A stretch of 11,470 nucleotides of DNA from Chloroflexi bacterium RBG_16_70_13 (GTDB taxonomy: Bacteria; Chloroflexota; Limnocylindria; Limnocylindrales; CSP1-4). This document shows positions 6,183 through 11,470 of the stretch, piece by piece. The notes under the pieces were generated by a model. That model had not been told where the DNA came from and searched no databases. It was given only the letters and a program-made list of their open reading frames with translations. The first letter of the stretch is position 1; every line of letters starts with the position of its first letter. The stretch is from positions 3,541-15,010 of the forward strand of contig MGOD01000091.1 of assembly GCA_001795245.1 (NCBI GenBank), in the 5' to 3' direction. The position numbers and the translations under genes were made by a program.

Positions 6183-6683
6183 TCAGCGGGCGCTCGGGCT
6201 CCGAAGCGACGTCCGTGGCTCGACCGGCACGCGGAGGACGAGACGGTCGAACAGCTCGGGCAGGAACCAGTGCAGGCCGTACAGCTTGCAGCCAAGGCAG
6301 TAGCCCGAGACCGCAAGGAGCGTCTGGAGGCCGGCGACCGCGGCGATCGGGGCCCAGAACCAGGGCGTCGCACCCGTGGCGAACAGGGCGAGGCCGATCG
6401 CGATGAACGCGGCGCCGAGGGCCTGGGCGAAGCGCGGGCCGAGCTCCGGCTCCGGGTTGAGCGGCGCCCCCAGTCGCAGGGCGCCCCGGACCGACGGCCA
6501 CGGACGGCCGAAGAGGAACCACTGGGTGCCGAGGGCGGCGCTCACCGCGAGGGCGACGCCGACGACGGCGGCGACAACCGGCAGGTCGAGGGCGATCCCG
6601 ACGACCAGGGTGATGGCCGACACGCCGGCGCCGAAGCGCTGGCCGCGCGGATCGATGGTGCGAACGCGAATGACGGATGACAC
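6183..6683 (-). CDS. DUF4395 integral membrane protein
   Basis: A 166-residue inner-membrane protein of the DUF4395 family. It opens with IDPRGQRFGAGVSAITL, has about four hydrophobic segments (roughly 18-40, 42-57, 86-106, 108-128), the conserved NPEPELGPRFAQALG loop (76-90) and the hallmark GYCLGCKLYGL (127-137) with a membrane-proximal CxxC (Cys129, Cys132). Family members often sit beside thioredoxin or sulfurtransferase genes, and the CxxC suggests thiol redox chemistry, though no biochemical role is established to my knowledge. The start is GTG (6681-6683), preceded by GAGG at 6691-6694, 7 nt away. It lies between threonine synthase (248 bp upstream) and the FAD oxidoreductase (45 bp downstream), all on the same strand. 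Confidence 0.85.
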   Translation of the reverse strand: MSSVIRVRTIDPRGQRFGAGVSAITLVVGIALDLPVVAAVVGVALAVSAALGTQWFLFGRPWPSVRGALRLGAPLNPEPELGPRFAQALGAAFIAIGLALFATGATPWFWAPIAAVAGLQTLLAVSGYCLGCKLYGLHWFLPELFDRLVLRVPVEPRTSLRSPSAR

Positions 6684-6931
6684 GGGTTGACCTCGAAGGG
6701 GTACGGGGCTCGTCCCGGCGGGCGCGGCGCGGGCGCGCGGCCAAGGCCGCGACGGCGCGGGGGCCGCGGCGGCGCGGAGCCGGGGTGGACGCTTGGGTGC
6801 GGACCGAAGGACGGCCGGTCTCGGCCGCCGGGCTCAGGCCCGCCGGAAACAGGAGCAGCGGCCCGGGATACCCGTGGGACGCGTCATCGAGGCGGAGGAT
6901 ACGGCGGACCTGACGATCGGTCGAGCGGGGC
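6684..6931 (-). other. Gene-free gap between threonine synthase and DUF4395
   Basis: A very GC-rich stretch with no convincing gene in either strand. The only structure I see is CGGGC, TCAG, GCCCG (6829-6842), a 5-bp hairpin without a T-tract. There is no strong terminator after threonine synthase and no good promoter for DUF4395, so read-through of a riboswitch-controlled transcript into DUF4395 and the oxidoreductase remains possible. Confidence 0.4.
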
Positions 6932-8359
6932 TCATTCGGCCAGCCCCGCGGCGCTGAACGCCGCGTACGAGGGCTCGATGGGCGGGACAAGCCCGCCGCT
7001 CTGGCTTCCCGCGCCCGGCTCGACGCCGAACCACTTGGCGTCCGGCGTCTTCACGCCGTTGCCGGTGATCAGCGCAACGACCTCGTCGTCAGGGCCGATG
7101 AGACCGCGGCGGACCGCCTGCTCGAGGCCGGCGACGGTCACGCCACCGGCGGTCTCGGCGAAGACGCCCTCGGTCCGGCCGAGACGCCGGATGGCCGCCG
7201 AGGTGGCCTCGTCCGGGACGGCCTCGATCGAGCCGCCGGTCCGCCGCGCGAGCGCCAGCGCGTAGCGGCCGTCGGCCGGCGACCCGATGGCGAGCGACCG
7301 GACGATCGTGTCGGGGGCTCGGACCGGCCGGATGTCGTCAGAGCCGGTCGCGAATGCCTGGGCGACCGGCGAGCAGCCCTCGGCCTGGGCGCCGATGAAC
7401 CGGACGAGCCGGTCCTCGACGAGCCCCGCGGCGACGAGGTCCTCGAAGCCCCTGGCGACCTTCGTGAACAGCGAGCCGGAGGCGATCGGGGCAACGACGA
7501 CGTCGGGCAGCCGCCAGCCCAACTGCTCGGCGGCCTCGAAGGCGAGGGTCTTGCTGCCCTCGGCGTAGAACGGCCGGAGGTTGACGTTGACGAACGCCCA
7601 GCCCTCCTCGTCGGCGATCTCGAGGCTCAGGCGGTTGATCTCGTCGTACGTGCCGCGGACCGGCACGACCGTCGCCCCGTAGCTCAGGGCGTGGTCGATC
7701 TTGGCCGGCTCGAGGTCGGCCGGCACGAAGACGACGGCCCGGAGGCCGATCGCGGCGGCCGCTGCCGCGGTCGCGCCGGCCAGGTTGCCGGTCGAGGCGC
7801 AGGCCAGCGTGTCGAAGCCGAAGGCGACCGCCCGGGCCGCGGCGATTGCGACGACGCGGTCCTTGAAGGACAGCGTCGGGTTCCGGGTGTCGTCCTTGAG
7901 CCGGAGCCGGCCCGGGGCGAGACCCAGCTCGGCGCCGAGCCGGTCGGCGCGAAGAAGCGGCGTCGACCCGACCGCCAGGCCGCGGGCCGGGACCTCATCG
8001 ACGGGCAGCAGCTCGAGATAGCGCCAGATGCCGGGCGCGCGAGCCTCGATCGCGGCGCGGCTGACCTGGGCCCGGATCGCCTCGCGGTCGTAGACGACCT
8101 CGAGCGGGCCGAAGCAGGCGGGGCAGACGAAGCTCGGTCCGACCGCCTCGGGGCGGAAGCAGCTCCGACAGCGCAGCCCGACGATCCGGGGGCGGCGCGC
8201 GGGATCGACCTCGTCATCGATCTTGTCGTCGGACTCGGATTCGACGCCGGGACCGACGGGGGGGGCCGGCGGCACGACGGCGAGGCCGGTCGCGACCGGC
8301 GCGGCCATCATCGACGGCGCCTGGCTGCGCTCGTCGGTCGTGGTCGTCTCGGTCGTCAT
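6932..8359 (-). CDS. thrC: Threonine synthase (PLP-dependent, zinc-ribbon form)
   Basis: Converts O-phospho-L-homoserine to L-threonine with pyridoxal phosphate in the cytosol. The protein has 475 residues. An N-terminal zinc ribbon (Cys64, Cys67, Cys79, Cys82) precedes the fold-type II PLP domain, with Schiff-base Lys166 in NPTLSFKDR, the phosphate/substrate loop CASTGNLAGATAAAAA (about 187-202), PIASGSLFTK, and VALITGNGVKT near the C-terminus. The first ~57 residues are a Thr/Pro/Asp-rich tail not usual in the family, though an AGGAG (8366-8370) placed 6 nt before the ATG supports this start. A SAM-I riboswitch and terminator hairpin lie upstream. Paralogues of this fold make other products (for example cysteate), so the SAM control leaves some room for a different reaction; threonine synthase is the best reading. 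Confidence 0.9.
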   Translation of the reverse strand: MTTETTTTDERSQAPSMMAAPVATGLAVVPPAPPVGPGVESESDDKIDDEVDPARRPRIVGLRCRSCFRPEAVGPSFVCPACFGPLEVVYDREAIRAQVSRAAIEARAPGIWRYLELLPVDEVPARGLAVGSTPLLRADRLGAELGLAPGRLRLKDDTRNPTLSFKDRVVAIAAARAVAFGFDTLACASTGNLAGATAAAAAAIGLRAVVFVPADLEPAKIDHALSYGATVVPVRGTYDEINRLSLEIADEEGWAFVNVNLRPFYAEGSKTLAFEAAEQLGWRLPDVVVAPIASGSLFTKVARGFEDLVAAGLVEDRLVRFIGAQAEGCSPVAQAFATGSDDIRPVRAPDTIVRSLAIGSPADGRYALALARRTGGSIEAVPDEATSAAIRRLGRTEGVFAETAGGVTVAGLEQAVRRGLIGPDDEVVALITGNGVKTPDAKWFGVEPGAGSQSGGLVPPIEPSYAAFSAAGLAE

Positions 8360-8425
8360 GGTCGGCTCCTGGTCGGGTGGGCGTGCCGCGGGGCGCGCTC
8401 GGCGGTTCTGCCTACCGATCGTGGC

Positions 8426-8461
8426 CGGAGAAACAGGAAACCCTTCCTGGGAGAGGAAGGG
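8426..8461 (-). terminator. Terminator-type hairpin between SAM riboswitch and threonine synthase
   Basis: On the minus strand CCCTTCCT (8454-8461), loop CTCCC, and AGGAAGGG (8441-8448) form a perfect 8-bp stem, followed immediately by TTTCCTGTTTCTCC. It starts 12 nt after the aptamer's P1 3' strand. This is the expression platform expected for a transcription-terminating SAM-I riboswitch. The 3' arm can alternatively fold on itself (AGGAA with TTCCT). A long P1-based antiterminator is not obvious; a short GGGA/UCCC pairing with the terminator loop is possible. Confidence 0.75.
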
Positions 8462-8473
8462 CTCGGGTGGATC

Positions 8474-8580
8474 CCTATCTCGCAGGTGGTTGTCCTGCCC
8501 GGACTTGGCACCTTGCCGGCGTCGCCGTCGGCAGGTTGTCGTGGCTTCGCAGGGCCGGTCCCTCCACCACTCTCGATAGG
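8474..8580 (-). ncRNA. SAM-I (S-box) riboswitch
   Basis: Reading the minus strand, the aptamer opens with CCTATC (P1 5' strand, 8575-8580), then GAGAGTGGTGGAGGGAC, GGCCCTGCGAAGCCACG and CAACC (kink-turn and core), then P3 (TGCCG ... CGGCA), AAGGTGCCAA, P4 (GTCC, GGGCA, GGAC), and closes with GATAGG (8474-8479), the P1 3' strand. Six P1 pairs are perfect and the order and conserved residues fit SAM-I throughout. It binds S-adenosylmethionine and normally switches genes off. It sits about 10 nt after the predicted transcription start and 115 nt before the threonine synthase ATG, with a terminator hairpin in between. Confidence 0.95.
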
Positions 8581-8598
8581 CTATTCGGTTGTCGCCGG

Positions 8599-8628
8599 AT
8601 GGTACGGGCCAGACCGCCGGGGCGTCAA
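8599..8628 (-). promoter_or_regulatory. Promoter driving the SAM riboswitch and threonine synthase
   Basis: On the minus strand TTGACG (8623-8628, 5 of 6 to consensus) and TACCAT (8599-8604, 4 of 6) are 18 bp apart. Initiation near 8590 would put the aptamer at the very 5' end of the RNA, as is usual for S-box leaders. Confidence 0.7.
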
Positions 8629-8634
8629 CAATCG

Positions 8635-8665
8635 CGGGCTGCGCGAAGCACGGGCTGCGCGAAGC
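8635..8665. repeat. Tandem 15-bp direct repeat
   Basis: CGGGCTGCGCGAAGC occurs twice (8635-8649 and 8651-8665), separated by a single A, immediately after the cupredoxin stop codon and just upstream of the -35 box of the riboswitch promoter. It could be an activator site or a replication-slippage duplication. The 307-bp gene-free stretch 8360-8666 is otherwise explained by promoter, riboswitch, terminator and ribosome-binding site. Confidence 0.7.
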
Positions 8666-8666
8666 G

Positions 8667-9086
8667 TCAGTCGCCGGTCACGACGATCGTGCCGACCATG
8701 CCGTAGGCCTCGTGCTGCGGCAGGTGGCAGATGTAGCTGAAGGTTCCCGGCGTCTCAAAGGTCACGACGGTCTCCACGGTCGTGCCGGCGGGGATCGATT
8801 GCTCGGTCGGGCGGGCGCCGTGGGTAGGCTCCGTGCCGGTCCGGTGGCGCTCGTGAGCGGCGGCGTCTCCGACGATCCATTCGTGGTCGATAGGGTCGCC
8901 GTTCACGAGGACGAAGCGGATTGGAGCGCCGGCCGGCACGGTCAGGGTTCCGGGAGTGAACCTCGAGTAGTGGATGTCGATCTCGATCGTCCGGTCGCTC
9001 ATGTCGGCCGCCCCCCGGCCGGCACCCATGGCGATGACCATCAGCCCGACAAGGGAGGCGGCAGCGAGCCAGCGACGCCGAGTCAT
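8667..9086 (-). CDS. Exported cupredoxin (type 1 blue-copper protein)
   Basis: A 139-residue small copper protein, probably an electron carrier outside the membrane. MTRRRWLAAASLVGLMVIAMGAG is a signal peptide or N-terminal anchor (Arg-rich start, then a hydrophobic core). The mature part is a plastocyanin/azurin-type beta-sandwich: FTPGTLTVPAGAPIRFVLVN, then His68 in DPIDHEW, and the C-terminal loop Cys120-x4-His125-x4-Met130 (YICHLPQHEAYGM), so all four type 1 copper ligands are present. A His-rich loop (His78, His81, His89) may assist metal capture. The ATG overlaps the stop of the DUF2330 gene (ATGA), and no good Shine-Dalgarno lies at the right distance, implying translational coupling. 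I excluded longer upstream starts because they would lie inside the DUF2330 gene and add Arg-rich sequence before the signal peptide. Confidence 0.9.
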   Translation of the reverse strand: MTRRRWLAAASLVGLMVIAMGAGRGAADMSDRTIEIDIHYSRFTPGTLTVPAGAPIRFVLVNGDPIDHEWIVGDAAAHERHRTGTEPTHGARPTEQSIPAGTTVETVVTFETPGTFSYICHLPQHEAYGMVGTIVVTGD

Positions 9087-10138
9087 CGAACGGTGGCCGT
9101 CCGGCCTCCACCGGCGCGGCTCGTGACAAGGAGGATCAGGAGCAGGGTGCCGGCCGCGATGATCGTCAGGGTCGTGAGCAGCCGTCCGACGTCGACCGCG
9201 CCCGCGGGCGCCGACGAGGCCACGATATCGAGGCCCGCCTGGTGGCGAGATGGCGTGCCTTGGCCGGAGGCGTCGATCGCGAGGTCGTAGCGGAGCTGGC
9301 CGGCGCTCGCGTCGACCTCGATCTTCGTCAGCCACCCGCTCTCGGGGACCCAGTCCATCCCGCGGTCGGAGCGGAGGTCGGCGAGGAGCGATTGGGTGGC
9401 CTCCTGGCTGTGGGCCAGGTCGATGCCGTTGGAGCCGCGAGGGCCGGGCAGGAGCGCCGGTTTGCGGTCGGTCAGGAGATAGACGTCGGCCTCAACCCGC
9501 TCGCCGCTCGTCTTGCCGAGGGCGAGGATCCGCAGCGGCACCCAGGGGTTGGGCGTGGGGATGGTGATGTGCACCGGCGTTCCATCGCCGATGTTCTGGC
9601 CGCGCTCCGCGGCCGCCGTCGCGTCAAAGGCCGCGGCGAGGAAGATCGGGCTGCGCGAGGCGTAGAACTCGAGGACCTCGGGAGCGTCTGGCGGCAGCCG
9701 GAAACCGTGATCCGCGGCCCACTGGCCGACCTCGGCCGCGCCGCCCCGCAGGACGGTCAGGTCCAGGGCGTCGATCCGGACCTTCATGAGCTCCTCGGCC
9801 GAGGCGGCGGCCCCAACCCGGGCGGCATCGAAGAGGAACTCGGGCTGCGGGTCCGTCTCGCGGAGGAGGCGCTGGAGGGTCCAGTCGCCGCCCTTCTCGA
9901 CGCTCGTTGGGACGCCGGGGAGCGGCGTCAGCGAGCCGAACGCGCCGCCTCCTCCCGCGTACTCGAAGGCGGTCACGTAGTGCTCCACGCCGTCGTGGTA
10001 GCCGGCGAGCGTGGTGGTCCGCAGGAGGTTCACGGCCCCGTTCGGGCCGATGAGGCCGCCGCAGGCGAGCGCCGGCGCAGCCGAGACGAGGAAGGCGGCC
10101 ACGAGGGCCGGGAGGAGGAAGATCCGACGTCGTGCCAT
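9083..10138 (-). CDS. DUF2330 family exported, C-terminally anchored protein
   Basis: A 351-residue protein of uncharacterised family DUF2330. Residues 1-25 are a signal peptide (MARRR, hydrophobic core, APALA) and the mature chain would begin at the family's invariant CGG (Cys26-Gly27-Gly28). The body is largely polar, with GAFGSLTPLPGVP and an NPWVPLRILALGK segment, and residues about 320-340 (LLTTLTIIAAGTLLLILLVTS) form one membrane anchor with a short basic tail, so most of the protein should face outward. I chose the ATG at 10136-10138 because GGAGG (10147-10151) sits 8 nt upstream and the signal peptide starts there; earlier in-frame starts lack both. The ATGA overlap ties it to the cupredoxin gene. 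Cys26 is the only cysteine I can see in the mature part, so copper binding by this protein is not indicated. Confidence 0.87.
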   Translation of the reverse strand: MARRRIFLLPALVAAFLVSAAPALACGGLIGPNGAVNLLRTTTLAGYHDGVEHYVTAFEYAGGGGAFGSLTPLPGVPTSVEKGGDWTLQRLLRETDPQPEFLFDAARVGAAASAEELMKVRIDALDLTVLRGGAAEVGQWAADHGFRLPPDAPEVLEFYASRSPIFLAAAFDATAAAERGQNIGDGTPVHITIPTPNPWVPLRILALGKTSGERVEADVYLLTDRKPALLPGPRGSNGIDLAHSQEATQSLLADLRSDRGMDWVPESGWLTKIEVDASAGQLRYDLAIDASGQGTPSRHQAGLDIVASSAPAGAVDVGRLLTTLTIIAAGTLLLILLVTSRAGGGRTATVR

Positions 10139-10331
10139 CGCACTGGCCTCCGTTGGAGCCGGAGCGGGACGTCCGGCCGGTGTCGATGGCAGTTCGACGC
10201 CGGAAACGGCGGTCCGGTTCCTGGTTGCCGTGCCAGCGGCGGCAGACGCGCATGTCGACAGACCCACCAGGGTTCGCTGGGTAGCATCCAAGGTGGGCGC
10301 CGCCCAGCCTCACCGACCCGCGTGGCGGAAA

Positions 10332-10391
10332 CCATCCCGGCGCGAACGTGGCTCGGGATGGATCGGTCGCGACGTCGCCGCCGGGCGACCG
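10332..10391. promoter_or_regulatory. Two adjacent long dyads in the DUF2330 / proline dehydrogenase intergenic region
   Basis: In the 380-bp divergent gap 10139-10518 two inverted repeats lie side by side. CCATCCCG (10332-10339) pairs with CGGGATGG (10354-10361), 14-nt spacer; CGGTCGC (10364-10370) pairs with GCGACCG (10385-10391), also a 14-nt spacer. Half-site offsets of 22 and 21 bp are near two helical turns, as in operators for dimeric or tetrameric regulators. A third GC-rich dyad, CCCCGG (10423-10428) and CCGGGG (10435-10440), follows. High GC raises the chance level. I see no gene in this gap. Confidence 0.35.
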
Positions 10392-10505
10392 GCCGGGCCG
10401 GCAACGATGCAGGTGGGCGATTCCCCGGTGGGTTCCGGGGTCGCGGCCGCGGAGGTTCCCGGGGGCCAGCAACCGACCCGGCCGGCAGGCGCCTCGCCGA
10501 CGGAA

Positions 10506-10511
10506 TAGCCT
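10506..10511 (+). promoter_or_regulatory. Candidate -10 element of proline dehydrogenase (leaderless)
   Basis: TAGCCT lies 7 nt before the ATG at 10519 with no Shine-Dalgarno between. The same hexamer precedes the TfoX-domain gene. No clear -35 is visible, so an activator might be needed, perhaps at the dyads upstream (inference). Confidence 0.45.
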
Positions 10512-10518
10512 GTCCACG

Positions 10519-11439
10519 ATGCGCCGAGTGCTCCTCTGGATGGCCGCCAACGGCTGGCTGCGCAACCGGATTCCGAGGCTCTGGTTCGCCCGCAGGGCGG
10601 TCCGCCGGTTCATGCCCGGCGAGGACCTCGAGAGCGCGCTCGCGGCGGGCGTCGGCTTCCAGGTGGAGGGTCTTGGGACGCTCTACACGCGCCTCGGCGA
10701 GAACCTGACCCGGATCGAGGAGGCGAACGCCATCGCCGATCACTACCGCGGGGTCCTCGACGCGATTCGCGAGCGGCGCCTGGACGGCGAGATCAGCATC
10801 AAGCTCACCCAGCTCGGCTTTGACCTCGACCTGGAGCGGACCTTCCATCACGCGACGTCGCTGGCCGCCCAGGCCGCCGAATCCGGCAGGACCTTCTGGA
10901 TCGACATGGAGGGCAGCCCCTACACCGAGTCGACGATCGCCTTCTACGAGCGGATGAAGGCGGCCCTCCCGAACACCGGCATCTGCCTCCAGGCCTACCT
11001 GAAGCGGACGGCGGCCGACGTCCAGCGACTCCTCCCCCTGCGTCCCGAGATCCGGCTCGTGAAGGGCGCCTACGCCGAACCGGCCAGCGTCGCCTACCAG
11101 TCCCGTCACGACGTCGACGCCAACTACCTCGCCCTGTGCGTCCTGATCCTCCATGCGATCAAGGCCGGGACTCGCATCCGGCTGGCGCTGGGGACGCACG
11201 ACGTGCGGCTCATCGAGCAGGTCGCGGAGCACGCCGCGGCCCTGGGCCTGCCGAAGACGGCCTTCGAGGTCCAGATGCTCTACGGGATCCGGATGGACCA
11301 GCAGCGGCGGCTCGCCCGGGAGGGCTACGTCGTCCGCGACCTCATCGCCTACGGCGAGGCGTGGTACCCGTGGTACATGCGCCGCCTGGCCGAGCGGCCC
11401 GCGAACGTGCTCTTCGCCCTTCGGCAGATCGTCGGCTAG
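10519..11439 (+). CDS. Proline dehydrogenase (monofunctional, FAD-dependent)
   Basis: Oxidises L-proline to delta-1-pyrroline-5-carboxylate, passing electrons to the quinone pool; first step of proline catabolism. The protein has 306 residues, the normal size for the single-domain PutB-type enzyme rather than the bifunctional PutA. The FAD-binding beta/alpha barrel motifs are all present in order: KLTQLG (95-100), IDMEGS (128-133), AYLKRT (159-164), RLVKGAYAEP (179-188), ALGTHD (223-228), EVQMLYGIR (250-258) and the substrate helix YPWYMRRLAERPAN (283-296), whose Arg288-Arg289 correspond to the pair that binds the proline carboxylate. The ATG at 10519 gives the typical basic N-terminal helix and follows a -10-like TAGCCT by 7 nt. 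The P5C dehydrogenase partner is not in the window; the last 31 bases hold no visible start. Confidence 0.95.
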   Translation: MRRVLLWMAANGWLRNRIPRLWFARRAVRRFMPGEDLESALAAGVGFQVEGLGTLYTRLGENLTRIEEANAIADHYRGVLDAIRERRLDGEISIKLTQLGFDLDLERTFHHATSLAAQAAESGRTFWIDMEGSPYTESTIAFYERMKAALPNTGICLQAYLKRTAADVQRLLPLRPEIRLVKGAYAEPASVAYQSRHDVDANYLALCVLILHAIKAGTRIRLALGTHDVRLIEQVAEHAAALGLPKTAFEVQMLYGIRMDQQRRLAREGYVVRDLIAYGEAWYPWYMRRLAERPANVLFALRQIVG

Positions 11440-11470
11440 CCGCGGCGCGAGACGAGACGACCCCCGCCGG

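Noticed and set aside
9242..10708. Long open frame on the plus strand opposite the DUF2330 gene
   Set aside because: It is antisense to a gene with signal peptide, ribosome-binding site and family match; its product is low-complexity Arg/Gly/Ala sequence typical of GC-rich shadow frames.
1..11470. CRISPR arrays, tRNA or rRNA genes, insertion sequences, defence genes
   Set aside because: Searched by eye on both strands; no spaced repeat array, tRNA-like cloverleaf, transposase or known defence protein motif is present.

Overview
The window is a compact, GC-rich, gene-dense piece of bacterial chromosome. Ten protein genes are recognisable and one small gene is hypothetical. I see no transposase, phage gene, tRNA, rRNA or CRISPR array. 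The GC-rich codon third positions, SAM-I riboswitch, several apparently leaderless promoters, DUF2330, DUF4395 and DUF2652 proteins and single-domain proline dehydrogenase fit a GC-rich Chloroflexota lineage best, possibly Limnocylindria or Ellin6529-like. Actinomycetota is a weaker alternative. This placement is inference.

Layout. (1) 1-850: a small hypothetical gene (minus) and a TfoX N-terminal-domain gene (plus), the latter converging on fumC with 6 bp between them. (2) 848-2281 (minus): class II fumarase. (3) 2282-2606: a divergent intergenic region with four copies of a 16-nt degenerate motif and a MerR-type promoter at its right edge. (4) 2607-4709 (plus): a three-gene cluster of DUF2652-SRPBCC fusion, SRPBCC protein and a Cys-rich MerR metalloregulator. 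Near-identical dyads lie at the promoter of the first gene and at the promoter of the regulator. (5) 4959-8660 (minus): promoter, SAM-I riboswitch, terminator hairpin and threonine synthase, followed by a DUF4395 membrane protein and an FAD-dependent sarcosine-oxidase-like enzyme. (6) 8667-10138 (minus): DUF2330 exported/anchored protein translationally coupled to a blue-copper cupredoxin. (7) 10519-11439 (plus): proline dehydrogenase.

Two regulatory stories stand out. First, a MerR protein with the ligand pattern of a divalent-metal sensor appears to control its own gene and a DUF2652/SRPBCC operon, not a metal efflux pump. The operon promoter has a 19-bp spacer (the MerR-activated type), while the regulator's best promoter has a 17-bp spacer. 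That predicts metal activation of the operon and repression of the regulator through the same operator sequence. Second, an intact-looking SAM-I riboswitch with a downstream terminator hairpin precedes a threonine-synthase-type gene. This is unexpected, because threonine synthase competes with methionine synthesis for O-phosphohomoserine. Central carbon and amino-acid metabolism (fumarase, proline dehydrogenase, amine/imino-acid oxidase-like enzyme) makes up most of the rest.
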